A stretch of DNA of 64,000 nucleotides. It comes from Ulva prolifera (lineage: Eukaryota > Chlorophyta > Ulvophyceae > Ulvales > Ulvaceae). The translations under genes and the position numbers were made by a program. Each line of letters begins with the position of its first letter. Position 1 is the first letter of the stretch. The notes under the pieces are model-generated. The model had not been told where the DNA came from, searched no databases, and saw nothing but the letters and a program-made list of their open reading frames with translations. The stretch spans positions 6,407,810 through 6,471,809 of the forward strand of contig CM041197.1 in NCBI GenBank assembly GCA_023078555.1, in the 5' to 3' direction. Positions 40,300-54,996 of this stretch are shown here, piece after piece.

Positions 40300-43200
40300 A
40301 GCAACCGGCTTCCCTGTCACCTAGTAGTTGAAAAGTTCACAGGTGCTGAATATGTAATGTATTGGCTCATCGAGAAAAGATTTTCCACACGTCGAAGTTG
40401 AGTGCTTTACTACAACACACTCTACACATGACATAGGTGTGTGTGACCTTTGCGCACGTCTGTTAAAGCGCACCCGGCTTCCCTGTCACCTAAAAGTTAA
40501 AAAGTTCACAGGTGCTGAATATGTAATGTATTGGCTCATCGAGAAAAGATTTTCCACACGTCGAAGTTGAGTGCTTAACTACAACACACTCTACACAAGA
40601 CATAGGTGTGTGTGACCTTTGCGCACGTCCGTTAAGAGCAACATGCTTCCCTGTCACCTTGAAGTCGAAAAGTTCACAGGTGCTGAATATGTAATGTATT
40701 GGCTCATCGAGAAAAGATTTTCCACACGTCGAAGTTGAGTGCTTTACTACAACACTCTCTTCACATGACATAGGTGTGTGTGACCTTTGCGCACGTCCGT
40801 TAAAGCGCAACCGGCTTCCCTGTCACCTAGAAGTTGAAAAGTTCAAAGGTGCTGAATATGTAATGTATTGGCTCATCGAGAAAAGATTTTCCACACGTCG
40901 AAGTTGAGTGCTTTACTACAACACTCTCTTCACATGACATAGGTGTGTGTGAGCTTTGCGCACGTCCGTTAAAGCGCAACCGGCTTCCCTGTCACCTAGA
41001 AGTTGAAAAGTTCACAGGTGCTGAATATGTAATGTATTGGCTCATCGAGAAAAGATTTTCCACACGTCGAAGTTGAGTGCTTTACTACAACACACTTAAC
41101 ACAAGCCATAGGCGTGTGTGACCTTTGCGCACGTCCGTTGACGAGCAACCGGCTTCCCTGTCACCTAGTAGTTGAAAAGTTCACAGGTGCTGAATATGTA
41201 ATGTATTGGCTCATCGAGAAAAGATTTTCCACACGTCGAAGTTGAGTGCTTTACTACAACACACTCTACACATGACATAGGTGTGTGTGACCTTTGCGCA
41301 CGTCTGTTAAAGCGCACCCGGCTTCCCTGTCACCTAAAAGTTAAAAAGTTCACAGGTGCTGAATATGTAATGTATTGGCTCATCGAGAAAAGATTTTCCA
41401 CACGTCGAAGTTGAGTGCTTAACTACAACACACTCTACACAAGACATAGGTGTGTGTGACCTTTGCGCACGTCCGTTAAGAGCAACATGCTTCCCTGTCA
41501 CCTTGAAGTCGAAAAGTTCACAGGTGCTGAATATGTAATGTATTGGCTCATCGAGAAAAGATTTTCCACACGTCGAAGTTGAGTGCTTTACTACAACACT
41601 CTCTTCACATGACATAGGTGTGTGTGACCTTTGCGCACGTCCGTTAAAGCGCAACCGGCTTCCCTGTCACCTAGAAGTTGAAAAGTTCAAAGGTGCTGAA
41701 TATGTAATGTATTGGCTCATCGAGAAAAGATTTTCCACACGTCGAAGTTGAGTGCTTTACTACAACACTCTCTTCACATGACATAGGTGTGTGTGAGCTT
41801 TGCGCACGTCCGTTAAAGCGCAACCGGCTTCCCTGTCACCTAGAAGTTGAAAAGTTCACAGGTGCTGAATATGTAATGTATTGGCTCATCGAGAAAAGAT
41901 TTTCCACACGTCGAAGTTGAGTGCTTTACTACAACACACTTAACACAAGCCATAGGCGTGTGTGACCTTTGCGCACGTCCGTTGACGAGCAACCGGCTTC
42001 CCTGTCACCTAGTAGTTGAAAAGTTCACAGGTGCTGAATATGTAATGTATTGGCTCATCGAGAAAAGATTTTCCACACGTCGAAGTTGAGTGCTTTACTA
42101 CAACACACGTAACACAAGCCATAGGCGTGTGTGACCTTTGCGCACGTCCGTTGACGAGCAACCGGCTTCCCTGTCACCTAGTAGTTGAAAAGTTCATAGG
42201 TGCTGAATATGTAATGTATTGGCTAATCGAGAAAAGATTTTCCACACGTCGAAGTTAAGTGCTTTACTACAACACTCTCTTCACATGTCATAGGTGTGTT
42301 TGACCTTTGCGCACGTCCGTTAAAGCGCAACCGGCTTCCCTGTCACCTAAAAGTTAAAAAGTTCACAGGTGCTGAATATGTAATGTATTGGCTCATCGAG
42401 AAAAGATTTTCCACACGTCGAAGTTGAGTGCTTTACTACAACACACGTAACACAAGCCATAGGCGTGTGTGACCTTTGCGCACGTCCGTTGACGAGCAAC
42501 CGGCTTCCCTGTCACCTAGTAGTTGAAAAGTTCATAGGTGCTGAATATGTAATGTATTGGCTAATCGAGAAAAGATTTTCCACACGTCGAAGTTGAGTGC
42601 TTTACTACAACACTCTCTTCACATGACATAGGTGTGTTTGACCTTTGGGCACGTCCGTTAAAGTGCAACCGGCTTCCCTGTCACCTAGAAGTTGAAAAGT
42701 TCACAGGTGCTGAATATGTAATGTATTGGCTCATCGAGAAAAGATTTTCCACACGTCGAAGTTGAGTGCTTTACTACAACACACTCTACACATGACATAG
42801 GTGTGTGTGACCTTTGCGCACGTCTGTTAAAGCGCACCCGGCTTCCCTGTCACCTAAAAGTTAAAAAGTTCACAGGTGCTGAATATGTAATGTATTGGCT
42901 CATCGAGAAAAGATTTTCCACACGTCGAAGTTGAGTGCTTAACTACAACACACTCTACACAAGACATAGGTGTGTGTGACCTTTGCGCACGTCCGTTAAG
43001 AGCAACATGCTTCCCTGTCACCTTGAAGTCGAAAAGTTCACAGGTGCTGAATATGTAATGTATTGGCTCATCGAGAAAAGATTTTCCACACGTCGAAGTT
43101 GAGTGCTTTACTACAACACTCTCTTCACATGACACAGGTGTGTGTGACCTTTGCGCACGTCCGTTAAAGCGCAACCGGCTTCCCTGTCACCTAGAAGTTG

Positions 43201-44155
43201 AAAAGTTCAAAGGTGCTGAATATGTAATGTATTGGCTCATCGAGAAAAGATTTTCCACACGTCGAAGTTGAGTGCTTTACTACAACACTCTCTTCACATG
43301 ACATAGGTGTGTGTGAGCTTTGCGCACGTCCGTTAAAGCGCAACCGGCTTCCCTGTCACCTAGAAGTTGAAAAGTTCACAGGTGCTGAATATGTAATGTA
43401 TTGGCTCATCGAGAAAAGATTTTCCACACGTCGAAGTTGAGTGCTTTACTACAACACACTTAACACAAGCCATAGGCGTGTGTGACCTTTGCGCACGTCC
43501 GTTGACGAGCAACCGGCTTCCCTGTCACCTAGTAGTTGAAAAGTTCACAGGTGCTGAATATGTAATGTATTGGCTCATCGAGAAAAGATTTTCCACACGT
43601 CGAAGTTGAGTGCTTTACTACAACACACGTAACACAAGCCATAGGCGTGTGTGACCTTTGCGCACGTCCGTTGACGAGCAACCGGCTTCCCTGTCACCTA
43701 GTAGTTGAAAAGTTCATAGGTGCTGAATATGTAATGTATTGGCTAATCGAGAAAAGATTTTCCACACGTCGAAGTTAAGTGCTTTACTACAACACTCTCT
43801 TCACATGTCATAGGTGTGTTTGACCTTTGCGCACGTCCGTTAAAGCGCAACCGGCTTCCCTGTCACCTAAAAGTTAAAAAGTTCACAGGTGCTGAATATG
43901 TAATGTATTGGCTCATCGAGAAAAGATTTTCCACACGTCGAAGTTGAGTGCTTTACTACAACACACGTAACACAAGCCATAGGCGTGTGTGACCTTTGCG
44001 CACGTCCGTTGACGAGCAACCGGCTTCCCTGTCACCTAGTAGTTGAAAAGTTCATAGGTGCTGAATATGTAATGTATTGGCTAATCGAGAAAAGATTTTC
44101 CACACGTCGAAGTTGAGTGCTTTACTACAACACTCTCTTCACATGACATAGGTGT
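40300..44155 (+). repeat. Array 2 blocks at offsets 844 and 1520 bp
   Basis: The GCGCACCCGG variant occurs near 40470, 41314 and 42834, and GAGCTTTGCG near 40951, 41795 and 43315. The first two copies are 844 bp apart (five units), and the second and third are 1520 bp apart (nine units). The 1520-bp match continues through the ACACACGTAACAC units at 42105 and 43625 and ends near 44155, where GTGTGTGACC replaces GTGTTTGACC. Confidence 0.8.
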
Positions 44156-45650
44156 GTGTGACCTTTGCGCACGTCCGTTAAAGCGCAACCGGCTTCCCTG
44201 TCACCTAGAAGTTGAAAAGTTCACAGGTGCTGAATATGTAATGTATTGGCTCATCGAGAAAAGATTTTCCACACGTCGAAGTTGAGTGCTTTACTACAAC
44301 ACACTTTACACAAGCCATAGGCGTGTGTGACCTTTGCGCACGTCCGTTGACGAGCAACCGGCTTCCCTGTCACCTAGTAGTTGAAAAGTTCACAGGTGCT
44401 GAATATGTAATGTATTGGCTCATCGAGAAAAGATTTTCCACACGTCGAAGTTGAGTGCTTTACTACAACACACGTAACACAAGCCATAGGCGTGTGTGAC
44501 CTTTGCGCACGTCCGTTGACGAGCAACCGGCTTCCCTGTCACCTAGTAGTTGAAAAGTTCATAGGTGCTGAATATGTAATGTATTGGCTCATCGAGAAAA
44601 GATTTTCCACACGTCGAAGTTGAGTGCTTTACTACAACACTCTCTTCACATGACATAGGTGTGTGTGACCTTTGCGCACGTCCGTTAAAGCGCAACCGGC
44701 TTCCCTGTCACCTAGAAGTTGAAAAGTTCACAGGTGCTGAATATGTAATGTATTGGCTCATCGAGAAAAGATTTTCCACACGTCGAAGTTGAGTGCTTTA
44801 CTACAACACACTTAACACAAGCCATAGGCGTGTGTGACCTTTGCGCACGTCCGTTGACGAGCAACCGGCTTCCCTGTCACCTAGTAGTTGAAAAGTTCAC
44901 AGGTGCTGAATATGTAATGTATTGGCTCATCGAGAAAAGATTTTCCACACGTCGAAGTTGAGTGCTTTACTACAACACACGTAACACAAGCCATAGGCGT
45001 GTGTGACCTTTGCGCACGTCCGTTGACGAGCAACCGGCTTCCCTGTCACCTAGTAGTTGAAAAGTTCATAGGTGCTGAATATGTAATGTATTGGCTAATC
45101 GAGAAAAGATTTTCCACACGTCGAAGTTGAGTGCTTTACTACAACACTCTCTTCACATGACATAGGTGTGTGTGACCTTTGCGCACGTCCGTTAAAGCGC
45201 AACCGGCTTCCCTGTCACCTAGAAGTTGAAAAGTTCACAGGTGCTGAATATGTAATGTATTGGCTCATCGAGAAAAGATTTTCCACACGTCGAAGTTGAG
45301 TGCTTTACTACAACACACTTTACACAAGCCATAGGCGTGTGTGACCTTTGCGCACGTCCGTTGACGAGCAACCGGCTTCCCTGTCACCTAGTAGTTGAAA
45401 AGTTCACAGGTGCTGAATATGTAATGTATTGGCTCATCGAGAAAAGATTTTCCACACGTCGAAGTTGAGTGCTTTACTACAACACACGTAACACAAGCCA
45501 TAGGCGTGTGTGACCTTTGCGCACGTCCGTTGACGAGCAACCGGCTTCCCTGTCACCTAGTAGTTGAAAAGTTCATAGGTGCTGAATATGTAATGTATTG
45601 GCTAATCGAGAAAAGATTTTCCACACGTCGAAGTTAAGTGCTTTACTACA
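44155..45650 (+). repeat. Array 2 block at offset 1014 bp
   Basis: The variant ACACTTTACA (normally ACACTTAACA) occurs at 44301 and 45315, exactly 1014 bp or six 169-bp units apart, and the surrounding order of b, a and ACACGTAACAC units repeats with it. Confidence 0.7.
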
Positions 45651-47699
45651 ACACTCTCTTCACATGTCATAGGTGTGTTTTACCTTTGCGCACGTCCGTT
45701 AAAGCGCAACCGGCTTCCCTGTCACCTTGTAGTTGAAAAGTTCACAGGTGCTGAATATGTAATGTATTGGCTCATCGAGAAAAGATTTTCCACACGTCGA
45801 AGTTGAGTGCTTTACTACAACACACGTAACACAAGCCATAGGCGTGTGTGACCTTTGCGCACGTCCGTTGACGAGCAACCGGCTTCCCTGTCACCTAGTA
45901 GTTGAAAAGTTCATAGGTGCTGAATATGTAATGTATTGGCTAATCGAGAAAAGATTTTCCACACGTCGAAGTTGAGTGCTTTACTACAACACTCTCTTCA
46001 CATGACATAGGTGTGTGTGACCTTTGCGCACGTCCGTTAAAGCGCAACCGGCTTCCCTGTCACCTAGAAGTTGAAAAGTTCACAGGTGCTGAATATGTAA
46101 TGTATTGGCTCATCGAGAAAAGATTTTCCACACGTCGAAGTTGAGTGCTTTACTACAACACACTTAACACAAGCCATAGGCGTGTGTGACCTTTGCGCAC
46201 GTCCGTTGACGAGCAACCGGCTTCCCTGTCACCTAGTAGTTGAAAAGTTCACAGGTGCTGAATATGTAATGTATTGGCTCATCGAGAAAAGATTTTCCAC
46301 ACGTCGAACTTGAGTGCTTTACTACAACACACGTAACACAAGCCATAGGCGTGTGTGACCTTTGCGCACGTCCGTTGACGAGCAACCGGCTTCCCTGTCA
46401 CCTAGAAGTTTAAAAGTTCATAGGTGCTGAATATGTAATGTATTGGCTAATCGAGAAAAGATTTTCCACACGTCGAAGTTAAGTGCTTTACTACAACACT
46501 CTCTTCACATGTCATAGGTGTGTTTGACCTTTGCGCACGTCCGTTAAAGCGCAACCGGCTTCCCTGTCACCTAGTAGTTGAAAAGTTCACAGGTGCTGAA
46601 TATTTAATGTATTGGCTAATCGAGAAAAGATTTTCCACACGTCGAAGTTGAGTGCTTTACTACAACACTCTCTTCACATGACATAGGTGTGTTTGACCTT
46701 TGCGCACGTCCGTTAAAGCGCAACCGGCTTCCCTGTCACCTAGAAGTTGAAAAGTTCACAGGTGCTGAATATGTAATGTATTGGCTCTTCGAGAAAAGAT
46801 TTTCCACACGTCGAAGTTGAGTGCTTCACTACAACACACTCTACACAAGACATAGGTGTGTGTGACCTTTGCGCACGTCCGTTAAGAGCAACATGCTTCC
46901 CTGTCACCTTGAAGTCGAAAAGTTCACAGGTGCTGAATATGTAATGTACTGGCTCATCGAGAAAAGGTTTTCCACACGTCGAAGTTGAGTGCTTTACTAC
47001 AACACACGTAACACAAGCCATAGGCGTGTGTGACCTTTGCGCACGTCCGTTGACGAGCAACCGGCTTCCCTGTCACCTAGAAGTTTAAAAGTTCATAGGT
47101 GCTGAATATGTAATGTATTGGCTAATCGAGAAAAGATTTTCCACACGTCGAAGTTAAGTGCTTTACTACAACACTCTCTTCACATGTCATAGGTGTGTTT
47201 GACCTTTGCGCACGTCCGTTAAAGCGCAACCGGCTTCCCTGTCACCTAGTAGTTGAAAAGTTCACAGGTGCTGATTATGTAATGTATTGGCTAATCGAGA
47301 AAAGATTTTCCACACGTCGAAGTTGAGTGCTTTACTACAACACTCTCTTCACATGACATAGGTGTGTTTGACCTTTGCGCACGTCCGTTGACGAGCAACC
47401 GGCTTCCCTGTCACCTAGTAGTTGAAAAGTTCACAGGTGCTGAATATGTAATGTATTGGCTCATCGAGAAAAGATTTTCCACACGTCGAAGTTGAGTGCT
47501 TTACTACAACACACTCTGCACATGACATAGGTGTGTGTGACCTTTGCGCACGTCCGTTGACGAGCAACCGGCTTCCATGTCACCTAGTAGTTGAAAAGTT
47601 CACAGGTGCTGAATATGTAATGTATTGGCTCATCGAGAAAAGATTTTCCACACGTCGAAGATGAGTGCTTTACTACAACACACTTAACACAAGCCATAG

Positions 47700-48735
47700 G
47701 CGTGTGACACCTTTGCGCACGTCCGTTGACGAGCAACCGGCTTCCCTGTCACCTAGTAGTTGAAAAGTTCATAGGTGCTGAATATGTAATGTATTGGCTA
47801 ATCGAGAAAGGATTTTCCACACGTCGAAGTTAAGTGCTTTACTACAACACTCTCTTCACATGTCATAGGTGTGTTTGACCTTTGCGCACGTCCGTTAAAG
47901 CGCAACCGGCTTCCCTGTCACCTAGTAGTTGAAAAGTTCACAGGTGCTGAATATGTAATGTATTGGCTCATCGAGAAAAGATTTTCCACACGTCGAAGTT
48001 GAGTGCTTTACTACAACACACTTAACACAAGCCATAGGCGTGTGACACCTTTGCGCACGTCCGTTGACGAGCAACCGGCTTCCATGTCACCTAGTAGTTG
48101 AAAAGTTCACAGGTGCTGAATATGTAATGTATTGGCTCATCGAGAAAAGATTTTCCACACGTCGAAGTTGAGTGCTTTACTACAACACACTTAACACAAG
48201 CCATAGGCGTGTGTGACCTTTGCGCACGTCCGTTGACGAGCAACCGGCTTCCCTGTCACCTAGTAGTTGAAAAGTTCATAGGTGCTGAATATGTAATGTA
48301 TTGGCTAATCGAGAAAAGATTTTCCACACGTCGAAGTTAAGTGCTTTACTACAACACACATAACACAAGCCATAGGCGTGTGACACCTTTGCGCACGTCC
48401 GTTGACGAGCAACCGGCTTCCCTGTCACCTAGTAGTTGAAAAGTTCATAGGTGCTGAATATGTAATGTATTGGCTAATCGAGAAAAGATTTTCCACACGT
48501 CGAAGTTGAGTGCTTTACTACAACACTCTCTTCACATGACATAGGTGTGTGTGACCTTTGCGCACGTCCGTTAAAGCGCAACCGGCTTCCCTGTCACCTA
48601 GAAGTTGAAAAGTTCACAGGTGCTGAATATGTAATGTATTGGCTCATCGAGAAAAGATTTTCCACACGTCGAAGTTGAGTGCTTTACTACAACACACTTA
48701 ACACAAGCCATAGGCGTGTGACACCTTTGCGCACG
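47700..48735 (+). repeat. Array 2 sub-family with GTGTGACACC variant
   Basis: The usual GCGTGTGTGACC is replaced by GCGTGTGACACC at about 47701, 48044, 48377 and 48716. One more copy lies far away near 57324. The local cluster shows short-range spread. The distant copy, in a similar context (ACACATAACACAAGCC), shows one longer jump of about 9 kb. Confidence 0.7.
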
Positions 48736-49104
48736 TCCGTTGACGAGCAACCGGCTTCCCTGTCACCTAGTAGTTGAAAAGTTCATAGGTGCTGAATATG
48801 TAATGTATTGGCTAATCGAGAAAAGATTTTCCACACGTCGAAGTTAAGTGCTTTACTACAACACTCTCTTCACATGTCATAGGTGTGTTTGACCTTTGCG
48901 CACGTCCGTTAAAGCGCAACCGGCTTCCCTGTCACCTAGTAGTTGAAAAGTTCACAGGTGCTGAATATGTAATGTATTGGCTCATCGAGAAAAGATTTTC
49001 CACACGTCGAAGTTTAGTGCTTTACTACACCACACTCTACACATGACATAGGTGTGTGTGACCTTTGCGCACGTCTGTTAAAGCGCAACCGGCTTCCCTG
49101 TCAC

Positions 49105-52100
49105 CTAAAAGTTAAAAAGTTCACAGGTGTTGAATATGTAATGTATTGGCTCATCGAGAAAAGATTTTCCACACGTCGAAGTTGAGTGCTTTACTACAAC
49201 ACACTCTACACAAGACATAGGTGTGTGTGACCTTTGCGCACGTCCGTTAAGAGCAACATGCTTCCCTGTCACCTTGAAGTCGAAAAGTTCACAGGTGCTG
49301 AATATGTAATGTACTGGCTCATCGAGAAAAGGTTTTCCACACGTCGAAGTTGAGTGCTTTACTACAACACTCTCTTCACATGACATAGTTGTGTGTGACC
49401 TTTGCGCACGTCCGTTAAAGCGCAACCGGCTTCCCTGTCACCTAGAAGTTGAAAAGTTCAAAGGTGCTGAATATGTAATGTATTGGCTCATCGAGAAAAG
49501 ATTTTCCACACGTCGAAGTTGAGTGCTTTACTACAACACACTCTGCACATGACATAGGTGTGTGTGACCTTTGCGCACGTCCGTTGACGAGCAACCGGCT
49601 TCCCTGTCACCTAGTAGTTGAAAAGTTCACAGGTGCTGAATATGTAATGTATTGGCTCATCGAGAAAAGATTTTCCACACGTCGAAGTTGAGTGCTTTAC
49701 TACAACACACTTAACACAAGCCATAGGCGTGTGTGACCTTTGCGCACGTCCGTTGACGAGCAACCGGCTTCCCTGTCACCTAGTAGTTGAAAAGTTCACA
49801 GGTGCTGAATATGTAATGTATTGGCTCATCGAGAAAAGATTTTCCACACGTCGAAGTTGAGTGCTTTACTACAACACACGTAACACAAGCCATAGGCGTG
49901 TGTGACCTTTGCGCACGTCCGTTGACGAGCAACCGGCTTCCCTGTCACCTAGAAGTTTAAAAGTTCATAGGTGCTGAATATGTAATGTATTGGCTAATCG
50001 AGAAAAGATTTTCCACACGTCGAAGTTAAGTGCTTTACTACAACACTCTCTTCACATGTCATAGGTGTGTTTGACCTTTGCGCACGTCCGTTAAAGCGCA
50101 ACCGGCTTCCCTGTCACCTAGTAGTTGAAAAGTTCACAGGTGCTGATTATGTAATGTATTGGCTAATCGAGAAAAGATTTTCCACACGTCGAAGTTGAGT
50201 GCTTTACTACAACACTCTCTTCACATGACATAGGTGTGTTTGACCTTTGCGCACGTCCGTTGACGAGCAACCGGCTTCCCTGTCACCTAGTAGTTGAAAA
50301 GTTCACAGGTGCTGAATATGTAATGTATTGGCTCATCGAGAAAAGATTTTCCACACGTCGAAGTTGAGTGCTTTACTACAACACACGTAACACAAGCCAT
50401 AGGCGTGTGTGACCTTTGCGCACGTCCGTTGACGAGCAACCGGCTTCCCTGTCACCTAGAAGTTGAAAAGTTCATAGGTGCTGAATATGTAATGTATTGG
50501 CTAATCGAGAAAAGATTTTCCACACGTCGAAGTTGAGTGCTTTACTACAACACTCTCTTCACATGACATAGGTGTGTTTGACCTTTGCGCACGTCCGTTA
50601 AAGCGCAACCGGCTTCCCTGTCACCTAGAAGTTGAAAAGTTCACAGGTGCTGAATATGTAATGTATTGGCTCATCGAGAAAAGATTTTCCACACGTCGAA
50701 GTTGAGTGCTTTACTACAACACACTCTACACAAGACATAGGTGTGTGTGACCTTTGCGCACGTCCGTTAAGAGCAACATGCTTCCCTGTTCCCTTGAAGT
50801 CGAAAAGTTCACAGGTGCTGAATATGTAATGTACTGGCTCATCGAGAAAAGGTTTTCCACACGTCGAAGTTGAGTGCTTTACTACAACACTCTCTTCACA
50901 CGTCATAGGTGTGTTTGACCTTTGCGCACGTCCGTTAAAGCGCAACCGGCTTCCCTGTCACCTAGTAGTTGAAAAGTTAACAGGTGCTGATTATGTAATG
51001 TATTGGCTAATCGAGAAAAGATTTTCCACACGTCGAAGTTGAGTGCTTTACTACAACACTCTCTTCACATGACATAGGTGTGTTTGACCTTTGCGCACGT
51101 CCGTTAAAGCGCAACCGGCTTCCCTGTCACCTAGAAGTTTAAAAGTTCATAGGTGCTGAATATGTAATGTATTGGCTCATCGAGAAAAGGTTTTCCACAC
51201 GTCGAAGTTAAGTGCTTTACTACAACACTCTCTTCACACGTCATAGGTGTGTTTGACCTTTGCGCACGTCCGTTAAAGCGCAACCGGCTTCCCTGTCACC
51301 TAGTAGTTGAAAAGTTAACAGGTGCTGATTATGTAATGTATTGGCTAATCGAGAAAAGATTTTCCACACGTCGAAGTTGAGTGCTTTACTACAACACTCT
51401 CTTCACATGACATAGGTGTGTTTGACCTTTGCGCACGTCCGTTGACGAGCAACCGGCTTCCCTGTCACCTAGTAGTTGAAAAGTTCACAGGTGCTGAATA
51501 TGTAATGTATTGGCTCATCGAGAAAAGATTTTCCACACGTCGAAGTTGAGTGCTTTACTACAACACACGTAACACAAGCCATAGGCGTGTGTGACCTTTG
51601 CGCACGTCCGTTGACGAGCAACCGGCTTCCCTGTCACCTAGAAGTTGAAAAGTTCATAGGTGCTGAATATGTAATGTATTGGCTAATCGAGAAAAGATTT
51701 TCCACACGTCGAAGTTGAGTGCTTTACTACAACACTCTCTTCACATGACATAGGTGTGTTTGACCTTTGCGCACGTCCGTTAAAGCGCAACCGGCTTCCC
51801 TGTCACCTAGAAGTTGAAAAGTTCACAGGTGCTGAATATGTAATGTATTGGCTCATCGAGAAAAGATTTTCCACACGTCGAAGTTGAGTGCTTTACTACA
51901 ACACACTCTACACAAGACATAGGTGTGTGTGACCTTTGCGCACGTCCGTTAAGAGCAACATGCTTCCCTGTTCCCTTGAAGTCGAAAAGTTCACAGGTGC
52001 TGAATATGTAATGTACTGGCTCATCGAGAAAAGGTTTTCCACACGTCGAAGTTGAGTGCTTTACTACAACACACTCTACACAAGACATAGGTGTGTGTGA

Positions 52101-54996
52101 CCTTTGCGCACGTCCGTTAAGAGCAACATGCTTCCCTGTTCCCTTGAAGTCGAAAAGTTCACAGGTGCTGAATATGTAATGTACTGGCTCATCGAGAAAA
52201 GATTTTCCACACGTCGAAGTTGAGTGCTTTACTACAACACACGTAACACAAGCCATAGGCGTGTGTGACCTTTGCGCACGTCCGTTGACGAGCAACCGGC
52301 TTCCCTGTCACCTAGAAGTTGAAAAGTTCATAGGTGCTGAATATGTAATGTATTGGCTAATCGAGAAAAGATTTTCCACACGTCGAAGTTGAGTGCTTTA
52401 CTACAACACTCTCTTCACATGACATAGGTGTGTTTGACCTTTGCGCACGTCCGTTAAAGCGCAACCGGCTTCCCTGTCACCTAGAAGTTGAAAAGTTCAC
52501 AGGTGCTGAATATGTAATGTATTGGCTCATCGAGAAAAGATTTTCCACACGTCGAAGTTGAGTGCTTTACTACAACACACTCTACACAAGACATAGGTGT
52601 GTGTGACCTTTGCGCACGTCCGTTAAGAGCAACATGCTTCCCTGTTCCCTTGAAGTCGAAAAGTTCACAGGTGCTGAATATGTAATGTACTGGCTAATCG
52701 AGAAAAGATTTTCCACACGTCGAAGTTGAGTGCTTTACTACAACACTCTCTTCACATGACATAGGTGTGTTTGACCTTTCCGCACGTCCGTTGACGAGCA
52801 ACCGGCTTCCCTGTCACCTAGTAGTTGAAAAGTTCACAGGTGCTGAATATGTAATGTATTGGCTCATCGAGAAAAGATTTTCCACACGTCGAAGTTGAGT
52901 GCTTTACTACAACACACGTAACACAAGCCATAGGCGTGTGTGACCTTTGCGCACGTCCGTTGACGAGCAACCGGCTTCCCTGTCACCTAGAAGTTGAAAA
53001 GTTCATAGGTGCTGAATATGTAATGTATTGGCTAATCGAGAAAAGATTTTCCACACGTCGAAGTTGAGTGCTTTACTACAACACTCTCTTCACATGACAT
53101 AGGTGTGTTTGACCTTTGCGCACGTCCGTTAAAGCGCAACCGGCTTCCCTGTCACCTAGAAGTTGAAAAGTTCACAGGTGCTGAATATGTAATGTATTGG
53201 CTCATCGAGAAAAGATTTTCCACACGTCGAAGTTGAGTGCTTTACTACAACACACTCTACACAAGACATAGGTGTGTGTGACCTTTGCGCACGTCCGTTA
53301 AGAGCAACATGCTTCCCTGTTCCCTTGAAGTCGAAAAGTTCACAGGTGCTGAATATGTAATGTACTGGCTCATCGAGAAAAGGTTTTCCACACGTCGAAG
53401 TTGAGTGCTTTACTACAACACTCTCTTCACATATCATAGGTGTGTTTGACCTTTGCGCACGTCCGTTAAAGCGCAACCGGCTTCCCTGTCACCTAGAAGT
53501 TGAAAAGTTCACAGGTGCTGAATATGTAATGTATTGGCTCATCGAGAAAAAGATTTCCACACGTCGAAGTTGAGTGCTTTACTACAACACTCTCTTCACA
53601 TGTCATAGGGGTGTTTGACCTTTGCGCACGTCCGTTAAAGCGCAACCGGCTTCCCTGTCACCTAGAAGTTGAAAAGTTCACAGGTGCTGAATATGTAATG
53701 TATTGGCTCATCGAGAAAAAATTTTCCACACGTCGAAGTTGAGTGCTTTACTACAACACACTTAACACAAGCCATAGGCGTGTGTGACCTTTGCGCACGT
53801 CCGTTGACGAGCAACCGGCTTCCCTGTCACCTAGTAGTTGAAAAGTTCACAGGTGCTGAATATGTAATGTATTGGCTCATCGAGAAAAGATTTTCCACAC
53901 GTCGAAGTTGAGTGCTTTACTACAACACACGTAACACAAGCCATAGGCGTGTGTGACCTTTGCGCACGTCCGTTGACGAGCAACCGGCTTCCCTGTCACC
54001 TAGAAGTTTAAAAGTTCATAGGTGCTGAATATGTAATGTATTGGCTAATCGAGAAAAGATTTTCCACACGTCGAAGTTAAGTGCTTTACTACAACACTCT
54101 CTTCACATGTCATAGGTGTGTTTGACCTTTGCGCACGTCCGTTAAAGCGCAACCGGCTTCCCTGTCACCTAGTAGTTGAAAAGTTCACAGGTGCTGATTA
54201 TGTAATGTATTGGCTAATCGAGAAAAGATTTTCCACACGTCGAAGTTGAGTGCTTTACTACAACACTCTCTTCACATGACATAGGTGTGTTTGACCTTTG
54301 CGCACGTCCGTTGACGAGCAACCGGCTTCCCTGTCACCTAGTAGTTGAAAAGTTCACAGGTGCTGAATATGTAATGTATTGGCTCATCGAGAAAAGATTT
54401 TCCACACGTCGAAGTTGAGTGCTTTACTACAACACACGTAACACAAGCCATAGGCGTGTGTGACCTTTGCGCACGTCCGTTGACGAGCAACCGGCTTCCC
54501 TGTCACCTAGAAGTTGAAAAGTTCATAGGTGCTGAATATGTAATGTATTGGCTAATCGAGAAAAGATTTTCCACACGTCGAAGTTGAGTGCTTTACTACA
54601 ACACTCTCTTCACATGACATAGGTGTGTTTGACCTTTGCGCACGTCCGTTAAAGCGCAACCGGCTTCCCTGTCACCTAGAAGTTGAAAAGTTCACAGGTG
54701 CTGAATATGTAATGTATTGGCTCATCGAGAAAAGATTTTCCACACGTCGAAGTTGAGTGCTTTACTACAACACACTCTACACAAGACATAGGTGTGTGTG
54801 ACCTTTGCGCACGTCCGTTAAGAGCAACATGCTTCCCTGTTCCCTTGAAGTCGAAAAGTTCACAGGTGCTGAATATGTAATGTACTGGCTCATCGAGAAA
54901 AGGTTTTCCACACGTCGAAGTTGAGTGCTTTACTACAACACTCTCTTCACATGTCATAGGTGTGTTTGACCTTTGCGCACGTCCGTTAAAGCGCAA
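49105..54996 (+). repeat. Array 2 blocks with offsets 338, 1349 and 1520 bp
   Basis: Sub-type c units carrying CCTGTTCCCTTG (normally CCTGTCACCTTG), with the CTGGCTC and AAAAGGTTTTCC variants, recur near 50790, 51970, 52140, 52645, 53320 and 54840. Unit order at 49.1-49.4 kb recurs at 50.6-50.9 kb (1520), 51.8 kb recurs at 53.16 kb (1349, eight units), and 53.16 kb recurs at 54.68 kb (1520). The rare CTGATTATG lies near 47271, 50143, 50987, 51325 and 54194. Confidence 0.7.

Noticed and set aside
51807-52295. 162-codon minus-strand open frame in array 2
   Set aside because: It spans three units and stays open only because the sub-type c units are 168 bp, a multiple of three. It closes as soon as a 169-bp unit shifts the frame. 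No domain was recognised.
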